A stretch of 64,000 nt of DNA from positions 2,031,414-2,095,413 of the forward strand of contig CM055097.1 of assembly GCA_029204225.1 (NCBI GenBank), read 5' to 3'. This DNA is from Diphasiastrum complanatum. Taxonomy: Eukaryota; Streptophyta; Lycopodiopsida; Lycopodiales; Lycopodiaceae. The translations under genes were made by a program, and so were the position numbers. The notes beneath the pieces are model-generated. The model was not told the DNA's origin. It saw only the letters and a list, made by a program, of their open reading frames with translations, and ran no database searches. This document shows positions 21,478 to 32,977 of the stretch, one piece after another. Position 1 is the first letter of the stretch, and the number at the start of each line of letters is the position of its first letter.

Positions 21478-23267
21478 ATGCGGTAAAACACACCTTCATA
21501 AAATATTTTCTGATCCACGACGATACAATTGTCCTGCAATTGATTGATAAGATTGAGCCTTATGAATCAATTGTCTCTTTTGTACTTTTGTCAAGGAGTC
21601 AGGTACTCAACAATATATGCTGCCCACTCAGGTACTGCTTCAACATAGAATAACGTAGCATCTGGTAGTTCATCATCCACTTCAGTGTTAATTGGTGCGG
21701 ATTCGATCCGCAAAACGTGACTGGCTAGATAATGTTGTTTTCCCTCTCGAACTACAATTCGAAAGTCAAATTCAGTCAATAACAATAACCATATTGCAAT
21801 ACGTCCAGTACTGCACGTCTTGTTTATCAAGTAAAGTAACGGTTGATGATCCGTATAAAATGCAAAGTGCATTTCCATGAGGTAGTGACGAAATTTTCAA
21901 ACAGAAAAAATCATGGCCAATGCCTCACGTTCTGTAGTTGAATAATTCTTTTCTAGATCTGTAAGTTGTCTGCTTGCAAATCGTATAGGATAATCTTTCT
22001 TATAGTCACCTGGCTGCGTCAAAACTGATCCAATGGCATATTTTGAAGCATCCGTATGAGCATGAAATTCTATCGTCCAATCTGGAGAATGCAGTATTGG
22101 TGCTGAAGTCAATGTTTTTTTTAGTTTTTCAAAGGCTTTTAACGCTTTTACTGTCCAAATAGGAACACTAGTCAGTTTGTATATAGGTCGTGCTAAATCC
22201 GCAAAGAAGATAATAAAGATTCGATAGTAGTTCACATGATCCATAAACACATAAATTCCACGAATTGTTGTTGGCGGTGAAAATTCCACAATAACTTTGA
22301 TCTTAGAATAATCTGTGGCAATACCATGTCTTGATATCACATGTCCAAGCACAACTCCGTGGGAAACCCATATCTGACATTTTTCTGGATTAAGAGAAAT
22401 CTGATATTTGCGACATCTTTCAAATACTTTTTCCAATCGATCCAGGTGGTCTGTATCTGTACTATGAACTCCCAAGTCGTCCAAGTAAATTTCAAGAAAT
22501 TTTTGCAGATAATCTTTAAAAGCAAATTGCATTACTCTTTGGAATGAACTTGGTGCATTACAGAGTCCAAACGACATTACTTTGTAAGCATAAGTGTCCC
22601 ATTCTGTTACAAAAGTGGTTTTGAGGTGATCGGCAGGTGCGATCTTAACCTAGTTGTAACCACTAAATCCATCCAGAAAACTATAGGCTGGCGCTCCAGC
22701 AAGGCGATCCAAAATGCTTTCAATAAAAGGTAACGGAAAGTGATCCTTCCGCGTCACTTTGTTCAACGCTTTGAGATTAACACAGATTCTCAATTTCCCA
22801 TTCTTCTTAGGAATTTTGACAATCGGTGAGATCCACTCGGTATGCTTGATCTCATAAATGAAATCGGCGTCAAGCAATCTCTGAAGTTCTTTCTTTATCA
22901 GATCCGCAACATTAGGATTACAATGATAGAACTTTGTAACCTTTGGAACTGCATCGGGTACTAAAGGCATGGTATGTTCAATCACTGATGTCGGAATACC
23001 CTTCAAATCTTGATAAGTCCATGCAAAGCAACCTTGATACTTAATAAGTAAAAAGCGGAGTGCTTGATACTGTTCAGGAGTAAGTTGTGATCCAACTTGT
23101 ACAATCTTTTCCAGTTCTCCTGGCTTGGCAAGATTCATTGGCTGCGTCTTAGCTGGGCCATCATAAATTTTTTTAGATTTCGGCATGTGTTCTTCATGTT
23201 CACGATGTGCTTTAGGTAACATGATAACCACATCATCCAGTGTATAACGTTTAAAATGCTCGGGCAT
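21478..23267 (-). pseudogene. Gypsy G reverse transcriptase and RNase H
   Basis: Minus strand, 5' to 3'. The start is LLDADFIYEIKHTEWISPIV with VNLKALNKVTRKDHFPLP and FLDGFSGYN. A stop (about 22650) precedes VKIAPADHLKTTFVTEWDTY and MSFGLCNAPSSFQRVM. The catalytic box is YLDDLGVHS. RNase H has acidic residues in HAHTDASKYAIGSVL, TTEREALAM and FYTDHQPLLYL, with a stop near 21895. The segment ends at the copia B target site. Domain order and residues are typical gypsy pol. Confidence 0.88.
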
Positions 23268-23269
23268 AT

Positions 23270-24610
23270 CATGTTGGACTACGTTTGCTTGTTCTTTTTC
23301 GAAAAGACTTGTCTTGGATCTTCGTTTAGCTTCTTAGCAGGAATTGATTGTGGAGTGATGACTTTTGAGATGATAAATCTTTCTTCAAAGGTGAAGACTT
23401 CCTAGATGATGATGTCTTACTAGAAATCTGACTTGAAGAATCATCCTCAATTTTTCCTTTGCCTTTATCCAATAAAGGTGGCACTTCCTTTGAATCAATA
23501 TTTCAAGGGAGATTTTCCCATTTCAGGATTGTATTATAATGTTGCTCAACTTCTTTCTTCATCATTGATCCTATGATCATGTCTTCCTTCAATATAACTG
23601 CTTTGGACGGTTTGATTGTTGGTTCATCAGGAACATTACGCACTCCAAATCTGGTCGGATCCATATGATTTAAAATCTGCTCATCTGTAAGTTCTGCATT
23701 GCCATCATAAGTCAAGGCATGACTCATAGGAATGAGTTCATCCTCAATCGGATCTGGTATAGGTTCCGTTGATATCCAGGCTACATTCAGCACATTTAGT
23801 GGAAACATGATTGGTGTATCCAAAGTTCAATCTCATAAGGAAATCTCGTTCAAATCTGATTGATTATCTTGTTGACACATATATCCTGTTGTATAGTCAA
23901 TCGTTGCAACAACTTCATTCCAATTGACCGTATCTGTTTGAGAATTGTAATGAACTCCCAAATTTTTCTGTGGTCGATCACAAGTGTGATCCGTTGTTGA
24001 CGAATTGTCATCCTCTTTTTGAACCACTGGTTTGATAGTCCAAGTTGTAGGATCAATTTTAACTGCACGTTCATGAATTTCAAAGGTAATTTTCCAGTAG
24101 CCCAGTTATGAATTACTTGCGCAACTCGTAACCATGGACATCCCAATAGAACTCGGTAAACATTAGGCGCTAAGTCCATCACTACAAAAGTAATGATGAA
24201 CTGTACTCTTGCAATCCTGACAAGTATATCTTCCACCATTCCTCATGGACGAACTGTCATTTGATCAGCTAGCTTAATAGCAAAAGTAGCAGGTTTGATC
24301 TTTGTAAGACCCCATTTTGCACATAGCTTTGTAGAGACCAGGTTAACTTCTGAAGCGCCATCTATCATGGCTGCTTCTTTAGGAAATTGTCTATGCTGTA
24401 TCGGCAGAGTGATATTCTTTTGTTCACTTTCCCAAGCGGCTCCAACATGGAGTACTTCGTTAGATTCTTCAAATCCAGCACAAAAAACAGCTCCTGATGG
24501 ACTTCTGGTTCTTCTTGAGCTAACTTTTGCGCTAAGACTTCTTTTGCTTTTGGCACCAACTTCAAGAACTCTCCCAATGAAATATTGATCTTACTAGACA
24601 AAATGTTCAT
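23270..24610 (-). pseudogene. Gypsy G protease and gag-pol linker
   Basis: The minus strand shows an aspartic-protease-like region (about 24375-24060) with MIDGASEVNLVSTKLC, the flap-side hydrophobic strand FIITFVVMDL and LLGCPWLRVAQVIHN. DGA replaces the more usual D-S/T-G. Several stops and frame changes occur. Downstream, 23823-23503 reads MDTPIMFPLNVLNVAWIS and an acidic linker leading into the RT. Confidence 0.7.
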
Positions 24611-26185
24611 GAGTAGTTCTGTTTGCAGTGCTTCTGGTTCATCTTGAAGGGTTCTTCAAGATGATGTAACTGATCATTCATATCCATACGTAAATTTCTT
24701 GAAGGCTGCAATGGTGCAGACCGAACTTTGGCTATTGATTTAGCAGCTTCAAGCTCTTCTTCTTCTTGCAGATGTTTAATCCACTGCCTCATATTCTGAT
24801 TTTTTTGTTTTTCTGCATTAAGATTGGGATAGACTCCCGATGTTGTTGGTGTATCATTCAATGGTATAGAATTAGCAGGTACTGGATCCACTACTGGTTC
24901 TTTTTGCTTATGTGCTCTGGTGACCACCATCAAGGATGCACTTGGTTTATTCTGAGCTACTGGTCTTTGCTTGATTGTTATCAAACTCACAGGTGATGTA
25001 GCTAGTGGTGGCTTTGATCTTGCTCGACAGTCTTTATAGCAATGCCCATAACCAGAGTCACGACCAAATGGTACAATTTTTCTTTATTTGGACATTCTGC
25101 AACTCTGTGATTTTCTCCACATGCAAAGCATCCAAGTGGTGCTTTGATCCAATTTTTAGAAGCTTGTTATTGAGCGGCAACATAAATGGCATATTGTTCT
25201 GAAGATCCACCTTCCTGATCATTACCAAAGTTCCATTGCTCAGCACTTTCGTAAGGTTCTGGTTCCATCAAATTGTAGGAGGAGCGGAGTGCTTTGGTGG
25301 GACAAGTAAAGCTAAACGTTCCGGGTATCCAAGAGCAGATTGTCACGGTCTTATTGCTGGATTACCTCCATACTGTGGTTCTCGATATCCCATCTGGGCA
25401 TACTGTTGTTAAATTATCCGAGGGTTGAAGTTGCAAAAAGCAGTCTCATGATCAAGTGAATTACACAGATGGCAAACACTGAGTTCCATTCGTTTTTTCA
25501 ATTGAGGACACTCGTTCACTGTGTGATTTCCTGTACAAATAGAACACCAGACATTTTCCCTGGTAGGAAAAGTCTTTGCAGGCTTTTCAAGTTCCTTGTT
25601 TGCTTCCCCGTGGAAATTTTCCAATGCTTTGATCTTCTCATCAAGTTGCAACTGCATTGCATCGTCCATAGCATTTTGCAAGAGTGCATACTCATTATGG
25701 CGTTTCAATTCATGTCTGATCCGTTTAGGTAGACTTGACAAAAATCACATAATCATGGCATTTTTGTTATTCATCTCAGGTTCGCATTCAGATCTAAGAC
25801 GTACCCGTTCAATGTAATCTCGAATCATTTCCCGCTTTCCCATTTTAATTTTACTTAAAAGTAGGAAAGGGTCTTCCATAAACTTTCGCGGTTTGAACCG
25901 TGTGATAAGGGCTCGCTTAACAACCTCCTAATCTGTACACTCAATTTTGTCTTGGTTATAGTACCAATCTTGTGCTGTGCCTGTTAAGGCCATAAGAAAC
26001 AGCTTAAGTTTATCTTGAGAATAAATCTCACCATAGACTTCACAGGATTCAACATAGATCTGAAAAAATCTAAATGGATCTATTAATTCACTATATTTGG
26101 ATAGATCCAAAAGGGGTGCTCTTCTAACAATAATTGGATTGACTTTCTGTGGAGGACCTTCAGGAGCAGCTCCAGGGGCAGCCAT
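24611..26185 (-). pseudogene. Gypsy G gag with CCHC-like cysteine motifs
   Basis: It starts at an ATG (26185): MAAPGAAPEGPPQKVNP, then LLDLSKYSELIDPFRFFQIY and LFLMALTGTAQDWYY. The frame breaks near 25928. It continues as KMGKREMIRDYIERVRLRSE, LPKRIRHELKRHNEYALLQ and two cysteine clusters (CSICTGNHTVNEC and CHLCNSLDHETAFC, both CX2CX4HX4C), which bind RNA in such proteins. A third gene-internal region (24990-24610) carries charged helical sequence. Confidence 0.82.
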
Positions 26186-27371
26186 CTTTACAAATTTAGA
26201 TTAAGCAAACAATGAGATTGGATTTTTTGAATCACAACTATCTTAGATCAGATCTGCTAGATCTATTCCATTTTTTAAGAATCTGATTCTATATCATGAA
26301 AAAAATTTCGAGATTCGATCAATCGATACTTCTCAAAAATGATAAATCTCTCAGAATCCAATTCAAAATATATCAGATTTGATCCAGATTTTGACAGCGA
26401 TTTGATCTGGAAAATCAGAAACTTAAAATAGGTTTGGCAAAGGTTCATTAGGCGAAGGTTCAATAGTGCTATTTTGGACAAAAAAAACTCTTTGAACATT
26501 TTTTTTGATGATTTCTTGGAAAATAACCCTCGCCGACCTCTCAAGTGCAAGATCTGACACAAATGCAATTATGGAAAAACGGGTGAAGGTTTATGACACA
26601 AGAAAATACAGTTTTTGATGGTTGGCGAGGGTAAAATTCAAGATTTTCTATGATCTGATCAAGAAGAATCTTTGCCAAACTCAAAAATAGTATTTACTAT
26701 AAATAGAATGTTCTGAAAACTCAGCGAAAGTTTTGGCGAAGGATCAAGAGTAATACAAGTAATTTTGCAAAAAAGTGACTTTTTTGGCAAAAATATGACA
26801 ATATGACAACTGAAACCCTTTCTATTTTTGGTATTATTCTTTGCCAAACTGGCAGTAGATAGATCTGAATCACACCTGTGCACAGTGAATCGGGCGAAGG
26901 TTCTTTTTTTGTATTTTTAGGGTTTTGATGATTTTTTGGTGTTTTTTAATAGTTTTTCTGATGTTTCTAGAAATCTGCTGGCAATTAATCATCGCCCTTC
27001 AAATTGAAGGTTTTGTGAACAAAACCAAAGGTGTTTGCAACTTGGCAAAGGTTTCCTAAAAGAGGGTAAAAAGTTCTAAGATCTGATGATGCTTTTTGCC
27101 TCTTTTTGATTAAATCTGACAGATTTGACCAATTTTTGTTATTTTCTCTGATATCTCAAATCCAAATGGATCTTAAGATTGGTGACCTGAATAGCTTTCC
27201 CTGTTTTAACAATCAGATTAGATTTCAAATAAGCTAATTCACTCAAATCAAGCAAAATCAATTCCGAACTAATCTTAAAATGCAGATCTAACACTATTCA
27301 TGCCACGACAAGATGCCTAATGCAAGCTAACCATCCAACAATCGTGCTGCAAACTGAAAAATTGGTGTAGC
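26186..27371. other. Gypsy G 5' leader with GGCGAAGGTT-type motifs
   Basis: Non-coding between gag and PBS. Forms of ggcgaaggtt, ggcgagggt, ctttgcca and complements recur about a dozen times (for example 26436, 26452, 26529, 26584, 26625, 26669, 26735, 26890, 27045). AT-rich gatctgat-type words separate them. Confidence 0.6.
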
Positions 27372-27389
27372 TCCCCGACAATGGCGCCA
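27372..27389 (-). other. Gypsy G primer binding site (tRNA-Asp-like)
   Basis: The minus strand reads TGGCGCCATTGTCGGGGA, four bases inside the LTR edge. It differs at two positions from TGGCGCCGTTGCCGGGGA, the site complementary to tRNA-Asp used by many plant Tat/Athila elements. Confidence 0.85.
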
Positions 27390-27393
27390 AAAT

Positions 27394-27922
<529 letters not shown>

Positions 27923-27995
27923 AATGCAAATGTGTGATATAGGCGAATTCTAAGAGGAGTATATAACTGTTCACCAAGATGTAGAGGAGAATTGC

Positions 27996-28478
27996 ATGTC
28001 CACAAAACAAGATAAAGCCTCACAAGGGTTATGTTGCATGATAGAAAAATGCATATTGAATCCCCTCATATCTTTGAAAAATGATTGGAAGTCCATCATC
28101 TTGGATAAGTATACTAAAAAGGATGCAATTGTGACACAAATTCTGGAAAGCTTATCGGATCGCAGAGTTGGAAAACAATCTCGTCACCAACTTAAAGACG
28201 TAATTTTGGTATATGACAAAAAAAGGATAGTCCTTGTGCCAAATTCAAAGCTGGTACCTCAGATTTTTTATGAACTAAATTCGTCTCCTAGTGCTGGTCA
28301 TTTGGGAATACTAAAGACCTATCAAAAAGTTAAAAGCCTTTTCAAATGGCAAGGAATGAAGCAAGATATCTACAAGTTGTTTAGGGAATGCACCTCCTGT
28401 CTGATCCATAAATCAGAACATGTGAAGAAACCTGGATTGTTCATCAGGGGAACTTCGGACTCAATATGGGCCCTTTAA
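27996..28478 (+). pseudogene. Ty3-gypsy integrase zinc-domain fragment
   Basis: The frame carries SLSDRRVGKQSRHQL, then an H2C2 zinc-binding region: FYELNSSPSAGHLGILKTYQK, FKWQGMKQDIYKLFRECTSC. This is typical of the N-terminal domain of gypsy integrase. The core catalytic domain is absent; the frame ends at 28478. It is on the plus strand, opposite to G, and is a separate old fragment, possibly a partner of the RT fragment at 30356. Confidence 0.75.
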
Positions 28479-28528
28479 GAATGTAGAGAGAGAACATCAT
28501 TAGACTGTCCAACTTCAATTTTGGGCAA

Positions 28529-29500
28529 CCACTAATGAGATTAACCAATTACACTAAAATTCAAAATGATGTGGGTGGAAATCCTGAGGCCGTGTCCTCG
28601 CGCATATGTGATCGCGTTGCGTTGCGTCGTGCTTCGCCATGCGGAAGGCATGTGGAGTGAGCACATGTGGAGGAGGAAAATAGATTACCTCTAGTAAAAT
28701 ATGTGTAGCATCTCTTTACAACATTGTGTAGATCATGAAAAATTGCACATATTTTCTTTTTGGATCACTTTAATCCGACACACGGTTAAAAAGTTATGGC
28801 ACTCTGAAGATTCATACCCGACTTGATATCGGAGCCGAGCGACCCATTACCTATTCTCACTGAATATAATCCTCTGGTCGCATGGCTGAGATATTGTAAC
28901 ATTTGTTTACACCATTGCATAGATCACAAAAAACCACACACTTCTTCTTTTTGGATCACTTCAATCCGACACAGGGTTTAAAAGTTATGGCAGCCTGAAG
29001 ATTCATCCCCTACCTAATATCGGAGCCGAGTGACCCTGACCTGTTCTCATTGAACATAATACTTTGGTTGTGCGGCTGAGACATCGGAGCTAGGTGACCC
29101 ATGGCCTTTTCTCACTGAACATAATGCTCTACTTGCGTGGCTGAGATATCGGAGCTGCGCGACCAGAGTAGTATGTTTGGTGAGAAAAAGTATGGGTCGC
29201 TCGGCTCCGATATCAAGTAGAGTATGAATCTTCAGATGGCCATAACTTTTTAACCGTGTGTCGGATTGAAGCGATCCAAGTAGAAAAAGTGTGCGATTTT
29301 TCATGATCCACGTAATGGTGTGAAGATATTCTACAATTATTTTACTAGAGGCAGGCTATTTTCCTCCTCCACATGTGCTCACTTCACTTGCATTCCGCAT
29401 GGTGAGGCATGATGCGACACGACGACGTATGCACGAGGACATGGCCTCGGGTTTCCCACCCACTTCAATTTGAATTTTAGTGTAATTGTTATCTCAAAAG
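28529..29500. mobile_element. Long-TIR foldback/MITE-like element (~972 bp)
   Basis: The left arm (28529-28890) and right arm (29145-29500) are inverted copies over about 355 bp. Examples are cacatgtggaggaggaaaatag and its complement at about 29350-29372, and gatatcggagccgagcgaccc at both ends. A 7-bp direct repeat TGGGCAA flanks them (28522-28528 and 29501-29507), as a target duplication would. The centre contains tandem copies of the arm's inner part (offset 191 bp, then about 64 bp). No transposase frame is present. Long TIRs suggest a Mutator-like MITE or foldback element, but a 9-bp duplication would be more usual for Mutator. Confidence 0.7.
28894..29146. repeat. Nested tandem copies inside the foldback element
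   Basis: A copy of the arm's inner ~190 bp starts at about 28894 (tggatcac at 28761 recurs at 28952). It is followed by about 64-bp repeats of the atcggagc...ggctgaga block (cggagc at 29021, 29085 and 29150). Confidence 0.65.
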
Positions 29501-30355
29501 TGGGCAAGTTTACTATTAGATATTTATGAATAACAAAGAGCAAAGTATCAAAAATATCAATACTCATAGTTGTTTTTTGTGATCCTGATGGTTGAATCCT
29601 TGCACATTTATCTCTGAATGCATATATACATGTTGGACTAGAATTTCAGAAATAGATTTTTGTCCTGATGATGTTCTGAAATCCAAAACTCTAGCCTTCC
29701 AATAAGATCGAAATGATGGTTTTGGTCTTTTCCTTTTTCGAAATGCTCCTCTTGATGATGGATGCATCAAAACCCAAGAGTTTTTTGAATATTTTCTTGG
29801 CACCCATAATCCATTATCATATGTCTTGTTGAAAAGAAGCACATAGTCAATTGAGGAGCACAGCTGCCTTGATGGCACCATTCATAATTTGCATGCAAAA
29901 ATCTAGAACAATGAACTATGAATTTGAAAATTTGCGTAGACAAAAAGAATCTGAGAAAAAGTGTTGCCGAAAATTTGAAACACTGATCTATTTGGCGCCA
30001 CAAATTAACTCTAATTGTCCCTGTTAACCATGGTTTGACAATGCATATACATTAATGGTACATCAATTTTCTCATCTCAACCATCTATCATATTCATTTT
30101 CAATATTTTTGGGTCTCTTCGGGCAGTGATGAGCTGGAAGGGCATGCCTCATCAACCAATAATATTTTCACATGCTGCCCGATGAAACAGCAATATATTT
30201 AAAAAGTTCTTTATTTTATTTATATCTGAAAAATTCTACGTTACGTAGAACCCCGAAGCTAAGGTTTCAATTGGTCCACATGGCAACAAAAATAAGAAAA
30301 AATAAATAAATAAACATCTTTTTTAAAGGCCCTCGTCGGGCTCTAAGTTTCTCTA

Positions 30356-31141
30356 ATGTAGTGTTGCCATTTGGATTAACGAATGCTCCAGCAACGTTCT
30401 AGGAAATGATGAACAATTTATTTCGTCCATACTTGGGGAAGTTTGTGGTTGTATTCTTAGATTATATTCTCGTTTACAGTAGATCCTTGGTGGAACACGT
30501 AGAACACTTAAAAAGCGTCTTGATGAAACTCCGTTGGAAGTTACTCTACGCTAAAGAGTCCAAGTGTGAATTTTTTAAGCAAGAGTTACTTTATCTCGGT
30601 CATAAGATCATAGTAAATGGAATCAAGATTGATGAGGATAAAATCAAGATTGTGATTGAGTGGCCAATTCCGGGAATTGTGAGGCAAGTAAAGTCATTTT
30701 TAGGTTTTACACTTTTCTTCAAGAGACTCATTGAGGACTATGCTAAGTTAGCAGCACCACCTAATAATCTGACAAAAGGATTTGTTAATAAAAAAAAAAA
30801 AAAATCAATCTAGTCCGCCTGTTGTTTGAAACGAGAAATTGAATCAATGTTTTGAGAAACTTAAAACAATGATTGTTTCAGCTCTCGTGTTACAAATTGC
30901 AAATCCAGATTTACTTTATGTCGTGAGAACGGGCTCAAGTGATGTTGCAGTTGGAGCAGTTCTATTACAAATGGATAGGCCACTAGCATTTGAGAGCAAA
31001 AAATTCACTAGTCCTTAGTTGGGTTATACTACGCAGGAAAAGGAATTGTTTGTTGTAATCCATGCACTTAAAACCTAGAGACACTACTTGTATGGTAGTA
31101 AGTTTGTAGTGTATACAGATCACCAGCCTTCTAAGTATTTT
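30356..31141 (+). pseudogene. Ty3-gypsy reverse transcriptase/RNase H fragment
   Basis: Readable blocks are LPFGLTNAPATF, MNNLFRPYLGKFVVVFLDYI, HLKSVLMKLR, KCEFFKQELLYLGHKI, VKSFLGFTLFFKRLI and, after frameshifts from about 30795, RNase H remnants ending VYTDHQPSKYF. The catalytic F/YxDD box reads FLDY, with Tyr replacing the second Asp (30463-30465). Numerous stops follow. It ends abruptly at 31141 where an LTR-like sequence begins. Confidence 0.82.
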
Positions 31142-31608
31142 TGTTAAGCTTGATGGGCTAAATTAATTCGATCATGAAATCCGTTATATAAGATGTCATG
31201 TGCCAATCTTAGCATTCAAACATCTAATCCATTCATTAACATCAAAATATCATGACAGTTCAAAGAAATCAAGAAACTAGTCAAAATTCAAGAAACTAAT
31301 TATATGTTGCCAAACTTCACCAAAATGGGTAAAGATTGATTTTATTATTCATTATTATTGATCATTCACAAGACTAGGCCTGAAACTAGAGCATGATCAT
31401 AGCTCTCATGTGATCGTAGGCACATGACCCATCAACACTATCAAGAAAGCTCTGGCAAAGAGAAGCTTCAAGATCACCAAAAGTTCAAAAATCATAAAAG
31501 TATAATAGCCTCCAAATTAGCATGACCTCCTCTATTTATAGTGGATCTTTAGTACCTCTAGTTAATATTTGGGACCTTATTACTTAAATTTGGGCCTTAC
31601 AACCATTA
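31142..31608 (-). repeat. Probable LTR (minus orientation), unpaired
   Basis: On the plus strand it begins TGTTAAGC directly after the broken RNase H. The minus strand contains a TATA box (CTATAAATAGAGG, about 31530-31542) and, downstream, an AATAAA-type signal, as in the U3-R-U5 of an LTR. The distal end and a target duplication could not be fixed. It lies just 3' of the stop codon of the next gene. Confidence 0.4.
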
Positions 31609-32926
31609 TTATACAAAAATGATTTTATCTATCTGAACAAATTTTTGTCCTCCTAGATAAAATGATAAAGCTTTAACTGCCATTATTAGACTCTCCCCAA
31701 CTGTGCTCAGCTTCGAATGAGCAATATAGATCTCATTCTTCAGAAAATGCCTAAGATAGTGGCCAAGTCCACTATCCCTCTGGAACGAGGATGCATGTTG
31801 TTTGTAACCACCTCGTCTCGCAGCAAAGTCATCCATTATGAGAGCATCCTACAATAAGAAACATGTTAAAAGAAAATACATTCAGCAGTTAAGAACATTC
31901 TAATGCAAGGAAGTTTAAACATTTATACATTCTTCATCATCAGCAGCAACAAGATCAGGATGATCAATATATGACCACCTACTGAAGTAGAATCATCTGT
32001 GAAATGCATTAAGGATGGACGAGGGAAGCCCATCTGGGATTGAAATGCCGTGAATTCTTCATCAAATGGTCTGCCTTGTCCATGCTCATCAATATTTGAT
32101 AAAGTCTTAGTCAAGAACTCTTCACCGGTCATAAGTCCCTCCTCATCATCATAATCAATTTCAGCAACAAGGCCATCTGTTTCAAAATCTACAAAGTCGG
32201 AGAATTCAGAAATTGTGCCGGATAATAAACATAGCACCTCATCTTCACGATAGTCAAAAAACTGACATAAATCAGCTGTAGTAAGATATACATCATCATT
32301 TATATAATATACTGGCAAATTGAAAAGACATTTAGACTCATCTATAGGGATCGATTCATCAACAGATGTATTCTGGCCAATAAAAGAATCCCGGAGCACA
32401 TCAATATTTACATCAATAAAGTCACTATCCTTATCAGGGGTGTCGATTAGAAAGTGACTGATATCCTTAATAGATGACTAAAAAAGGATGATACAATATG
32501 AGGGTCAGCAACAGAAACTTCCTCATCATCCGGGATTTGAACTAATAGGAAAAGTACGAAATCACTCTGGTATTCAACCAATCGACATTTTTTGTTGCAG
32601 TAAGGACACATTGAACTGCTTTTAAAAAGATCAAACAATTTGGTGAACATTCTATCTAGTCTCTGCCTGCAAGCTGGGAAGAAATGAACAAGATCAGTAT
32701 AATGCATGTACGAGAGTGAACCTATGGAGATAACATGCTTACTGAGTATATCCCTGAATCTAACATAATGTTCATAAAATATGTCAGAATTGGGTTGTGC
32801 AGTCTTAAAAACATGTAAATATGGCCTAAATAGGTTGTGGAAGTAGTCTAGATTTTCAGTAATCCCAAATTCAGTAACAAATGAACTTAGGCCCGAATCT
32901 CGTGCAGATCTTGAGGAAGAGGCCAT
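31609..32926 (-). CDS. Unrecognised minus-strand gene, probably spliced or frameshifted
   Basis: It starts at an ATG in good context (32926, MASSSRSARDSGLSS). The first part has a helical region (YVRFRDILSKHV, YTDLVHFFPACRQRLDRMF) and a CPYCNKKC cysteine pair. The frame changes near 32450. It resumes as SSIKDISHFLIDTPDKDSDF and a very acidic stretch (EIDYDDEEGLMTGEEF), with another shift near 31980. A 72-nt segment (about 31850-31921) begins GT and ends with a pyrimidine tract and AG. Removing it gives a phase-0 join to DALIMDDFAARRGGYKQ and the C-terminal helix ending at 31609. I recognise no family. The L-x-V/D-L-x-x-F-x-P pattern recalls MCM N-terminal domains, but this is too weak to name. 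It could be a host gene, its pseudogene, or an element-borne ORF. Confidence 0.4.
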
Positions 32927-32977
32927 GGCACTACGGCAGATATCGCACCTGTGCGCGAGGGAAACAAAATGAAACAA

